From Plotosus lineatus (taxonomy: Eukaryota; Chordata; Actinopteri; Siluriformes; Plotosidae): 64,000 nucleotides of DNA. The DNA lies in NCBI GenBank assembly GCA_024760905.1, contig CM045729.1:83792550-83856549 (forward strand). Reading direction: 5' to 3'. The notes below the pieces were generated by a model. It did no database searches. It saw only the letters and a list, made by a program, of their open reading frames with translations, and had not been told where the DNA came from. Of this stretch, positions 55,669-64,000 are shown piece by piece (the first letter of the stretch is position 1; each line of letters starts with the position of its first letter). Position numbers and translations under genes: made by a program.

Positions 55669-56450
55669 GCCCGAGTGAGCGCGTATAACTCCGCTGCTTG
55701 AGCGGAATTAAAGGGGAGCGAGTACGCTTCCAAAACTTGGTCCGGTAAGGAACATACCGCGTAGCCGCAGAGGAAAACTCCATCGGAGGGTTTCGAGCAT
55801 GACCCATCTACAAACAGGGAGAGACCTGTGGAGAGAGGCGTGGATAATAAGTCGGACCTAATACTGGTGTCATGGACAATGGTGTCCATGCAGTCATGTT
55901 CCAACGGTTCGCAGTCATCTTGAGCATTAAGCAGGCGCTGTAGGGCCTGGGCCACGTTATCTAGGGAAGAGGAACAAGAGATGGTTAGATTATCAGTAGC
56001 ACAAAGGATGGCCTCGTAACCTGAGCGACGTTGAGAAGACATGTGTTGTGTGGACAGAGTATTAAGGATATGCCTAACCTGATTGCTGGTGTGTAAAACG
56101 AGTGGATGAGAGAGCACTATTTTTTTCTGCTTCGAGAACTAATACCGCACTGGCAGCGACAGCGCGAAGGCAAGCAGGTAAACCCTGAGCTACAGTATCT
56201 AAAGTTTTGGAGAGGAAAGCACAGGGTCTCCGTCCCCCCCGTGGTCCTGAGCCAAAACCCCAGAAGCCGTGCCGGCCTGGTGCGCGACATAGAGGTGAAA
56301 GGGTTTGGTGTAGTCCGGGAGCCCGAGAGCCGGCGCTGAGCATCGGGCCGACTTCAGGGCTTTGAACGCGTCCAGCATGTCCTCAGTCCAGATCAAGGGT
56401 TGGTGGAGAGGGTCAGTGTGAGCCACGGCAGAGCGTAAACCGGGATCCAT
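55512..56450 (-). pseudogene. pol: reverse transcriptase end, connection and RNase H start, three frames
   Basis: Three overlapping frames (56450-56199, 56343-56074, 56117-55512) each carry part of the protein. They give the connection domain (PDYTKPFHLYVAHQAG), a middle part, and the RNase H start (LSLFVDGSCSKPSDG, AQAAELYALTRAC). The breaks fall at a C run near 56235 and a T run near 56120, consistent with homopolymer slippage mutations. Confidence 0.82.
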
Positions 56451-57313
56451 TGGCGGCAGTAGTTAATGAGGCCCAGGAAAGCAAGGAGCGCCTGTTTCGT
56501 GGCAGGCTTCTGAGTGTCCACTATGATCTTGATGCGATCCTGAGTAAGGCGTTTTGTCCCGTGAGAGAGTTCGTAGCTCAGGTATATGTCAGTCAGTAGG
56601 CAAAACTGTCGCTTGGGCTTTGAAACCTTGAAACCCTTCTTTTCCAGTAAGAGGAGCAGTTGAACGGTTGCATCAAGACACAGTTCATAAGTTAGGCCGG
56701 ACACCAGGAGGTCGTCGGCGTAGGAGTGGACACAGGAACCCACGGGAACGTCGAGAGACCCCAGTGCACCCCTAACCACAGCCGAGAAAACAGCAGGAGA
56801 GTCGATGAACCCTTGAGGTAATCTAGTCCACGTGTACTGTCGCTGCCGGTGTGTGAAAGCGAAGAGGGGCTGTGTGTTGGGCTCAACAGGGATACTAAAA
56901 AACGCCGAGCACAGGTCAATCACGGAGAAATGGGTATGGTCGCAAGGAATGGAAGCCATAATAGAGGGCACGTCCGGGACGACCGGCGAGACTGGGATGA
57001 TGAGCTCATTAATTTTTCTGAGGTCCTGGGTTAGGCGCCAAGAACCGTCCGGCTTGGAAACCGGGTTCACAGGAGTGTTATAAGGGCTTGTGCACGGCAC
57101 GATGATACCCTGTTCCAGAAGAGCGGCCAAGATGGTGTCGATACCCAACATTTTTTGAGGTGATAAGGGGTATTGTCGGATGTACACGGGCAAAATGTGC
57201 TTCACGGTAGCTTCATACGGGACGCAGTCCACACAACCCACGTCATTCTTATGTTCCAAAGATTGGTGGGCAACGTGTCGAGTACAGGGGGCGATGTGGA
57301 ACTCGCCACGCAC
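56393..57313 (-). pseudogene. pol: reverse transcriptase fingers and palm
   Basis: The 306-codon frame contains NPVSKPDGSWRLTQDLRKIN, FSVIDLCSAFFSIPV, TRLPQGFIDSPAVF and the catalytic SYADDLLVSG box. It shifts frame near 56440, before the connection domain. The start lies in the protease-to-RT linker; there is no independent initiation codon of note. Confidence 0.88.
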
Positions 57314-57866
57314 GCCGAATTAACGTTAAAGGGCAAGGGCTGCGCTTGCAATGACAACAGAGAAACAGAGGAGGTGTCGTACGTTTGAATGGTCATGCTC
57401 GAGCCCTGGAAAGAGATTTGAAACCCCAGAATGCTCATGAGATCGCGGCCCAGCAAATTAAAGGGGCATTCGAACATATGTACAAAGGTGTAGGATATTT
57501 GCAATTTATCTAGCGCAGGATCATCAGGAAAACATAAATGCGGTTTAAGTGCGCTCTGGACTTCTGGGAGACAATTACTTAAAAAACTGGACACGAACAT
57601 ACAATTTGCCTCTTCGGTACGAAGATCAAATCCTCCTACATGACGCCAAATTTCAGTAAAGCGATTCCAAAATACCGAAGTTAGTTCGCCCCGCTTCTGC
57701 TTACAATTAGTTACATGTGAAAGATCGCAAGCTCCCTCCCTTCGGGAGACTAGATAAGCCGTAAATTGCGCGCACAAGATTTCTAACGCGTCGGGATTAT
57801 CCCTCCAATAGAGCGAGGCACGATAACAAGTCTGACGACGCCCCTCTTCCTCCCCATCCTCTTCTA
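57202..57866 (-). pseudogene. gag capsid joined to protease remnant by deletion
   Basis: The frame contains a capsid segment with a major-homology-like stretch (KRGELTSVFWNRFTEIWR). It then runs directly into a protease C-terminal motif (LLGRDLMSILGF). The nucleocapsid zinc finger and the protease active site are absent, so an in-frame internal deletion near 57500 is likely. It is out of frame with upstream gag, with the shift at an A run near 57866. Confidence 0.78.
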
Positions 57867-58397
57867 TTTTTCGAGCAGGGTTGGGTAGAGGACGGGGACC
57901 TCCGCTGGTTTAGGATCAGCGGGGAGCAGCAGGGCCGTGTCCCCCGACCCTACGGGATATGGTGGGGGAGCCGACGGGGGAGTCACGGGGGACACTGTTT
58001 GGACACAGCAGGCTGGACTTTTGGTATTTTTCCCTTTTCCCTTTTCTTTACTCATTAATATAGGTTTGGGGACACTCTGAGTCACCTTCTTGGGCTCGAA
58101 GAGCTTTTTAAGTTGTAACCAATACGAGCGCATCTCATACCATTTTACATAAGCCTCCTTCATGTATTCATAATCCCAGGAGGGGTTGCCCAATCCATCA
58201 TAAATCATGCGATACGCGGATGTCAGAAATCCTGCATCAAAAGTCCCATTTCTAGGGAAGTTTGGCACTTGGTCTAGTCACTCCGTCCATCCGGCTAGAT
58301 TACTAAGCCATGGTTCAGTATAATAAGCAAGACCACATTTATTCATCCATTCCTTGGGGGTTTCCCCGGGATTAGGCTTTGGGTAGGAATTTCCCAT
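57864..58397 (-). pseudogene. gag 5' region (matrix and proline-rich segment) with premature stop
   Basis: The ATG at 58397 gives MGNS, a possible myristoylation signal. Codon 40 is TGA (58280-58278). The frame then stays open to 57864. The proline-rich part contains a PPPY late-domain motif near residue 140. An A run at 57866 shifts the frame before the capsid. Confidence 0.75.
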
Positions 58398-58499
58398 TGT
58401 TTACCCTCTAACAACAAAACAACAGAAAAAATATGTTGGCATACAGGAATACAGGGGAACCTTCTTTTTTCTTTCTTTCGTTTTTAGTTTTTTTTGTAT

Positions 58500-58674
58500 T
58501 TGTATAGCGCTCTTCCCAGTTATAGCAACTGAGGATAACCGTCCCAGTTATAGCAACTGAGGATAACCATCCCTTCTAGAGAAGGGGATAAATCCCTTAT
58601 AAAAAGGGGATAACAGACGCTCAAATACTGCTAACCAGGTAGTCAAACAAATCTTGTCTTACCTGATCAGGAGT
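58500..58674 (-). promoter_or_regulatory. Proviral leader with 28-bp direct repeat and hairpins
   Basis: Two 28-bp units (58515-58542 and 58543-58570) differ at one base. They adjoin the palindrome cccttctagagaaggg and a second stem (cccttataaaaagggg). The position between primer site and gag is where packaging signals normally lie; that role is inferred. Confidence 0.45.
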
Positions 58675-58692
58675 ATCACGTCGGGGTCACCA
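58675..58692 (-). promoter_or_regulatory. Primer-binding site, tRNA-Trp type
   Basis: The coding strand reads TGGTGACCCCGACGTGAT, three bases inside the 5' LTR. This 18-base sequence is the primer site used with tRNA-Trp by avian sarcoma/leukosis-type viruses. Confidence 0.9.
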
Positions 58693-58695
58693 AAT

Positions 58696-59072
58696 TGTAA
58701 GAACTCTCTCCGTGGAAGCTCTTAGTTAAATCTACACGATCTGGATTCCTGTATCTCAACGTCTGGGAGTACTCCGGGAACAGAGGACAACAAACCACAC
58801 GAGTGAAATCAGTCTGGTTTATTCATCTGCTGCTCATCGAACAAATGCAGTGTCCACTTATTTATACAGAGGGATGTGCGTGCAAAGCAGTAATTGCGTG
58901 TTCATAAAGCATTTCCATATACATGTTTGTGTGCTGCGGCACGTAACACTTGGGGATGTGCATGCGAAGTAGTAATTGCGTGTTCACAAAGCATTTCCAT
59001 ATACATGTTTGTGCCCTGCGGCGCTTAACACTTGGCTAATTACATTTCAAAGCAATTCCTCATTGTTATACA
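58696..59072 (-). repeat. 5' LTR of the provirus
   Basis: Same structure and length as the 3' LTR, with AATAAA at 58823-58818 and TATAAA at 58866-58861. On the coding strand it starts TGTATAACAATGAGG and ends CTTACA at 58696. Confidence 0.9.
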
Positions 59073-59084
59073 TTGTTATAATTC

Positions 59085-59260
59085 CTTCAGTGTGTGTGTG
59101 TGTTTGCCCTGTACAAGCCTCAAGAGCTGTCCAGAGTGTAATCGCCCTCACCTAGAGATGGCTGGGATGGGCACCAGCCTTCCTGCAACCCTAATTAGGT
59201 TGCCACAGCTTAGATGATGAATTATTATAAATTAATTATTGAATTAATGAATGTATAGAA
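59085..59260 (+). repeat. tRNA-type SINE 3' part with (TG)n
   Basis: gagctgtccagagtgtaatc, gggatgggcaccagcctt and caaccctaattagg, followed by decayed AATG units. Confidence 0.7.
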
Positions 59261-59780
59261 AACTCTAGAACAATGGTCACCAACAAAATTCCTGTTTCTA
59301 GAGATCGACCTTCATGTAGTTACCAAAGCCTATCGTGTCTCTTTTGGCTGATAATGAACTTCTTCATTCAGTAACTAATGTGGTCAAGTCGACATGTTTA
59401 AGACTGTGAGGCAAATCTTAAGGAACAGTGCTCTCCAGTATGCATCAGGGGGTGAAAGGCAGATTTCAGGTTTTATGTTGTCAATTTAGTCCTTTGGAAA
59501 TGTGTGAATGTGTGTAAAAGTAAATACAATCTTTCGGTCTTGAAGCTTTGGGTGATGCAGGACAGAAATATAGGGAGGAAAGTGAAACATGTGAATGCAT
59601 TGGCATACCAAAAAGATCTGGAGCGTCATCACATGGACCTGACATTTGAATGTAATTTAGAAAAATAACATTACCAATATACATTACTTTTCCTTTTTAT
59701 TTTTTTTTTCTTACTAAGTGTATGATGACACATTCAGTACTTCTGCAGTCACACAAGATAAATAAAACACTCTTTTCATA
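59261..59780. other. Non-coding stretch
   Basis: Nothing recognised. Confidence 0.4.
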
Positions 59781-60185
59781 ACATTTATTTTTATTCAATT
59801 AGGGTTTATTTGTACAACACATTTTACAACTAACATTGTTGCAAAGCAGCTTTACATCATAAAAACAAGTTTGATAAAGAATTAAAACATTTTTTTTCTA
59901 TACCCTACATATCCGAAATGAGCAAGCCCACAACAAGGGTGGCATGGAAAAAACTCCCTCAGATGAAGTAAACCTGGGGAAGAATCAGACCTGGAAGGGA
60001 AGTCCATCCTCATTTGGAACCAGATTTAAAACATAAAAGCTCTTCCATGAGGATAAACTTACACATGGAAAGCACATCAATAGGCCAAGTGGTTGCAGTT
60101 TTAGATGGTTATAAGTGATAATAGTGTTTATTGGCATGGCAACTTGAAAACTAACACAGATTTCCAAATGTGGAACTGGGTTCAA
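59781..60185 (-). repeat. Teleost dispersed repeat
   Basis: On the minus strand gtaaagctgctttgcaacaa and ttgtacaaataaacccta form the 3' end of a repeat very common in fish genomes. A shorter related piece is at 62140-62180. Confidence 0.6.
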
Positions 60186-60486
60186 TGAAAACCGATCAAA
60201 ATTTGGATGGGCTCCTGATATGGATCTAAGAGGGTTTTGATTTTATTATTATTATTATTATTATTGTTATTATTATTATTATTATTCAGAGTTTTTCATT
60301 ACACAGGGCAAGACAGTGGAAATCACTTAAAGTACACTGTGTCTTTTAGAAAAAAAAAAAAAATCTCAAAAATAGTTGCAGAACATGCTACATAAGAGGC
60401 ATAGTGTGCACCATCTGCCACTATAACAAATGAAAATTTAAGATTGCATTACCTTGATGGAGGACTGCACTCGGTGCATTTCTAGC
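60186..60486. other. Non-coding stretch with (ATT)n
   Basis: (ATT)n at 60243-60286 and an A run at 60350-60364. Confidence 0.5.
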
Positions 60487-60492
60487 TCACAT

Positions 60493-61092
60493 ACATTTTA
60501 AGTACTTAGGCTCAACAATCCAGAGCAATGGAGAGTGTGGAAAAGAGGTGAAGAAACGTGTGCAGGCAGGCTGTAATGGTTGGAGAAAAGTGTCCGGTGT
60601 GATGTGTGATAGGAGAGTGTCAGCAAGAATGAAGGGAAAAATGTACAAGACGGTGGTGAGGCCAGCGATGGTGTATGGATTAGAAACAGTGGCGCTGAGG
60701 AAAAGGCAGGAGGCAGAGCTGGAGGTAGCAGAGATGAAAATGTTGAGGTTCTCTCTGGGAGTAACGAGGATGGATAGGATCAGAAATGAGTATATCAGAG
60801 GGACAGCCCACATAAGATGTTTTGGAGACAAAGTCAGAGAGGCTAGATTGAGATGGTTTGGACATGTACAGAGGAGGGATAGTGAGTATATTGGCAGTAG
60901 GATGCTGAGGTTGGAACTACCAGGCAGAAGGCCTCGAGGAAGACCAAAGAAGAGATTTATGGATGTGGTGAAGGAAGACATGAAGGTCGTTGGAGTCAGA
61001 AAAGAAGATGCGGAGGACAGGGTGAGGTGGAGGCGGATGATTTGCTGTGGCGACCCCTGAAGGGAGCAGCTGAAAGTAAAAGAAGAAGAAGA
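60493..61092 (+). mobile_element. RTE/BovB-type LINE, 5' truncated (copy H)
   Basis: It starts inside FKYLGSTIQSNGECG and stays open from 60548 to 61060 (170 codons). The C-terminal domain is intact (RNEYIRGTAHIRCFGDKV, RPRGRPKKRFMDVVKEDMK, CGDP), followed by gtggcgacccctgaaggg and an (AAG)n tail. It is one of the least-mutated fragments of the family here. Confidence 0.92.
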
Positions 61093-61342
61093 TGTGTAAC
61101 TCATTCAAGTTTTCCCAGCTGGCTCCCTTGACTCCCTTTCCATCTAAATAGGACACTCAGTCATGCTCACTGTCCCAAGGATCTTTTAGAAATTAGAACA
61201 CATTAAGTATTTTTTATCATTCAAAACCACAAGTGAGTTTAGTCCACATGGTACATCTCAACTTTACTACTTTACTGTATTTAAACTATTTTACTAGAGT
61301 TAAGCTGTTTGACCTTTTTTCTGCATCATTGCTGTGTTTTAG

Positions 61343-61426
61343 GATTATGAAAAAAAACATCAAGATTATTGTGCACTCGTGGAGCAGTATGCTGAGATTA
61401 AAGAACAGTATCACACTTTACTAAAT
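61343..61426 (+). CDS. Host exon encoding a coiled-coil-like segment, phase 0-0
   Basis: The acceptor tgttttag ends at 61342 and the consensus donor gtaagt starts at 61427. It has 28 open codons, strongly charged and heptad-like (DYEKKHQDYCALVEQYAE, IKEQYHTLL). It has the same strand and phase as 35852-35986. No homology is recognised. Confidence 0.6.
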
Positions 61427-61539
61427 GTAAGTATGTCTGTCATGCCTGCTATAGTACACTGAGTATGGATCAGAAAAGTGAGAATAGTATCAAAAGGTGG
61501 TCAGCATATAAGCACCCTTTAGTCTATCTGCCACATTGT

Positions 61540-61880
61540 CCATCAATATACCCATTAATACACATGCCAGTCCAGTCTTCACTTTATCTATTGGTACATT
61601 CATCAGTACACCAGCCATTACATCTAACAGGAACATCCATCAGTACATTTAAGCATACACCCACCAGTTCACCTGCCAGTACACCCACCAGTTCATTTAC
61701 CAGTACATCCATCAGTACACCTGCCAGAATATCCATAAGTACAGCTGCCAGTGCATCCATTAGTACACCTGACAATATAGCCACCATTACATTTAATATA
61801 TGTACCAATACATTCACCAGGACATTCATCAGTTCACCTGCCAGTACATCTCTCTATATTTGTCAGTACTTCTTCCTATA
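61540..61880. repeat. 12-bp-period minisatellite (CCAGTACACCTG type)
   Basis: About 28 imperfect 12-bp units around cagtacacctgc and cagtacatccat. The period gives open frames on both strands that look like repeat proteins (VLMDVLAG-like on the minus strand), but the sequence is intronic by position. Confidence 0.8.
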
Positions 61881-62239
61881 TTTCCATAGGCATACCTGGT
61901 AGTACATCATCATTGCAACTGCCAGTATGTCTCCCTATCGAGAAGGAGGCTTATTATTTAATACTGTAGATGTGAAGGATAAGCACTGAGGTTAACCTTC
62001 TTCCAAAACTACAGTATGTGTTGGGCACATGAGCAAGCGCAAGAAGCTTACAATATGCTGCACTCAATATGCTCATATTAAGGAACATTTAGATAAGAAT
62101 TCAACATTGGAAATGTATTTATTTTCATAGAATATTTTGACATTGACATAAAGCAGCTTTACACAGTGAAGACATTTTTAAAAAAAATGTAGTTATAATT
62201 TTGAAAATTTAATTAGACCTTATATACTACTACTGCTAA
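61881..62239. other. Non-coding stretch
   Basis: It includes a fragment (cattgacataaagcagcttt) of the dispersed repeat at 59781-60185. No gene. Confidence 0.4.
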
Positions 62240-62340
62240 TAGTCCTCTTTGTGGTTAGGTAGCACATAAGGCCTCAACTAGAGCCTGCCATTTATGTCGG
62301 TTGGCTAAAACACATTCCAGATAGCCCCATGTCCAACCCT

Positions 62341-62384
<44 letters not shown>

Positions 62385-62565
62385 TGTTCTCCTCCAAGTC
62401 TCCTTGGGGCAGCCTTGCTTTCTTCAGTCATCTGGAGTCCATCGTAGGGCGATTCTGGATAGGGCTGTTTTCTGCTGGCGAATCGCATGTCCTACCCATT
62501 GCCAACGTCTTCATTTAATTTGTATGGAGATGGGTTCATTTTCTGTTATTTGGTGGAGTTTTTCC
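62240..62565 (-). pseudogene. APE-type LINE relic, C-terminal end
   Basis: On the minus strand, frame 62488-62255 ends in YLECVLANRHKWQALVEALC. This resembles the terminal residues of apurinic-endonuclease-type LINE polyproteins. It is interrupted by (CT)n at 62339-62380. It is a different family from the RTE copies. Confidence 0.5.
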
Positions 62566-62822
62566 ATGCTTTTTGCAGAATCAATCAACATCTGTCCTTC
62601 TGCGTTCCTGTCCTGGATATCAAACCTGCCCATCACTTTCTCGTCCCCTCTGTTGCCTGCACCAACATGTCCATTGAAGTCTGCACCAATGACCACTCTT
62701 TCACCTCTGGGGGTACTCTGCATCACTTCATCTAACTCACTCCAAAATCTCTCCTTCTAGTTTATATCCTGCCTGTAGGGCATAAGCACTAACAACATTG
62801 GACATCACGCCTTCAATTTCTA
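62566..62822 (-). mobile_element. RTE LINE endonuclease fragment (copy I) inside another LINE
   Basis: On the minus strand it reads KLEIEGVMSNVVSAY, GERVVIGADFNGHVGAGNRG and DIQDRNAEGQMLIDSAKSM. Both ends join, without a tail or target duplication, to a different LINE in the same orientation. Confidence 0.8.
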
Positions 62823-63720
62823 ATTTTTCCTCTAGTGCCTGAAATCTGTTCCTCACTTCCACTGCAAAGGCTTGTTTTATGAGCATCTCATTCAGCCTGT
62901 CAGAGTCTAACCTCTGCTGCCGCAACTTAAACGATGGCCAACACAAGTGTGTGGCTACTCGCGACGTCCACGCCTCTGTAGGTTCTGACATCCTGGACAG
63001 AGTTCTTCCATCTTCGAGTGATGATGTGATCTATCTGATTTTTGGTGGTCCCATCTGGTGACGTCCATGTTGTTTTGTGAATGTGTTTGTGCTGGAAGAG
63101 GGTGCCTGATATCAACAGGTTGTTCTTTTTACAGACGTCTACTAGTTGATGGTACCAATTCCATGCCTGCCCATAACATGCTCCCTTCCGGTGTTGTCAC
63201 TGCCCACCTATGCATTCAAATCTCTGAGGATGAGTACCATGTCATGTGCGTGGATGCATTCCATGGCTGTTTGGAGCTGATCATACAATGTCCGGATGCC
63301 AGTCTCCTTTTTCCAGCACCGGTCCATCTGATCTTGCTGATCCCCAAGATGTCTAAGTTGTAGTTGTCAAACTCCTTGACTATCTGGGGCATCTTGCCAG
63401 TCTAGTACAGGGTTTGGGTGTTCCAACTCTTATCTTTTGTTTCAGCTTCAGTAAATCCTTTATTGGGGTGCCAGCTCCCTCTCGAGTTTGGCTGTCGTCC
63501 GTCATCAGTCCAGTCACCTCGTGCGCCTCGTTACCATTGCCATCAATGTTGGATACTCTAGTGTGGGTTTCTGTAACAAACTTTTTTTAAGGGACATGGT
63601 TGTTAGCCCTGTGCCCAACCCCCAACCTGGAGGACCATTAGACCACTCTTTGTCTGGCTCCTACCTGTCGACCTGTTTGGCATGGGTGGCCCTATCAGGA
63701 GCTTAAGCTCCAGCCAACAT
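62823..63720 (-). pseudogene. APE-type LINE relic, endonuclease region
   Basis: Minus-strand pieces: EFDNYNLDILGISKIRW near 63370, a decayed catalytic middle, then 63115-62927 (TLFQHKHIHKTTWTSPDGTT, NQIDHIITRRW, DVRTYRGVDVASSHTLVL) and VRNRFQALE at 62830. Frame breaks and stops are frequent. The clade is not assigned. Confidence 0.65.
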
Positions 63721-64000
63721 AGCTCTCAGGGTCACCGCGGCAGTATGGTGGTCCATGAGAGAGAGACCTTATATGCCTATGATGCATATACCCATTGGTG
63801 AGGAACCAGACTCAAAAGAGCTGTAAGAGCTCAAAAGATCATGTAAGGGAGACCTAATAAAAATACTACCCATGTAACAGAAACTTCATTAAAGTTTAAC
63901 ATGAAGTCTAGTTGGCTTTCTTATCACTGTAATCATAACTGTTGTCCTGAAGCATTTCAGTAAGAGTTTATATTACCAGCAGTGAAAAGTCATCTTCAGA
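63721..64000. other. Non-coding end of window
   Basis: Nothing recognised. Confidence 0.4.

Larger units (their letters stand above)
52603..59072 (-). mobile_element. Endogenous retrovirus with two LTRs, defective
   Basis: Two 377-bp LTRs flank a 5.7-kb interior on the minus strand, with a tRNA-Trp type primer-binding site. The gag, pol and env remnants lie in canonical order. Gag has a premature stop and a frameshift, the nucleocapsid/protease region is deleted, pol has at least four frame breaks, and most of env is deleted. The LTRs differ at roughly a dozen positions by eye (about 3%), so integration was not very ancient. The pol layout and the gag PPPY motif suggest a class I (gamma/epsilon-like) element; the tRNA-Trp primer is unusual for that class. 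No target duplication is readable because the left flank is (TG)n. Confidence 0.92.

Noticed and set aside
61540..61880. CRISPR-like array or repeat-protein gene
   Set aside because: The units are contiguous 12-bp imperfect repeats without spacers, in a vertebrate intron-like context. There is no initiation context or splice support for a protein.
62255..62488. Arginine/glutamate-rich open frame
   Set aside because: The RERERE part is the (CT)n microsatellite. Only the flanking LINE-like end is meaningful.

Overview
The window is repeat-rich vertebrate DNA, almost certainly from a ray-finned (teleost) fish. The evidence is DANA/Mermaid-type SINEs, a Tc1-like transposon, many (AT)n and (CA)n microsatellites, an RTE/BovB-type LINE in at least nine copies, and a spliced C-type lectin gene of the kind that is tandemly expanded in fishes. 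Nothing in it is bacterial: there are no operons, ribosome binding sites or CRISPR arrays. The species cannot be named from the sequence.

Host genes. The only complete host gene I can build is a five-exon, plus-strand C-type lectin at 2872-4586: signal peptide, two lectin domains and a short tail. Three isolated phase 0-0 exons with good splice sites (25478-25546, 35852-35986, 61343-61426, all plus strand; the last two look like coiled coil) may belong to one long host gene whose introns hold most of the mobile DNA. I do not recognise that gene.

Mobile elements, left to right. 0.9-1.8 kb: 5'-truncated RTE LINE. 5.1-5.6 kb: hAT-type MITE with an exact 8-bp target duplication. 6.1-7.0 kb: hAT-like transposase relic. 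8.1-8.5 kb: DANA-type SINE. 9.9-14.5 kb: two RTE fragments around a solo-LTR remnant. 14.5-16.1 kb: Tc1-like transposon with roughly 205-bp inverted repeats and a frameshifted transposase. 16.2-18 kb: Tigger/pogo-like relics and a chimeric SINE. 18.0-20.2 kb: a second LINE family. 20.7-23.7 kb: the most complete RTE LINE, flanked by an exact 20-bp target duplication inside a dispersed repeat. 31.4-32.1 kb: Ty3/gypsy gag-protease fragment. 32.4-35.4 kb: another near full-length RTE LINE. 36.2-39.5 kb: a CR1/L2/Rex1-group LINE nested with an internally deleted RTE element. 40.9-41.9 kb: Tigger-like MITE. 42.4-43.6 kb: decayed L2/Rex1-type LINE. 46.4-48.7 kb: RTE LINE lacking its 3' end. 49.7-52.3 kb: hAT MITE and further dispersed repeats. 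52.6-59.1 kb: an endogenous retrovirus (minus strand) with two 377-bp LTRs, a tRNA-Trp primer site and broken gag, pol and env. 60.5-61.1 kb: RTE 3' fragment. 62.2-63.7 kb: chimera of two LINE families.

No element here has an intact coding set. The informative content is how the elements are arranged: nested insertions, an empty-site paralogue, internally deleted and SINE-fused RTE derivatives, templated duplications, and repeated association of insertions with (AT)n tracts. I found no convincing new functional system.
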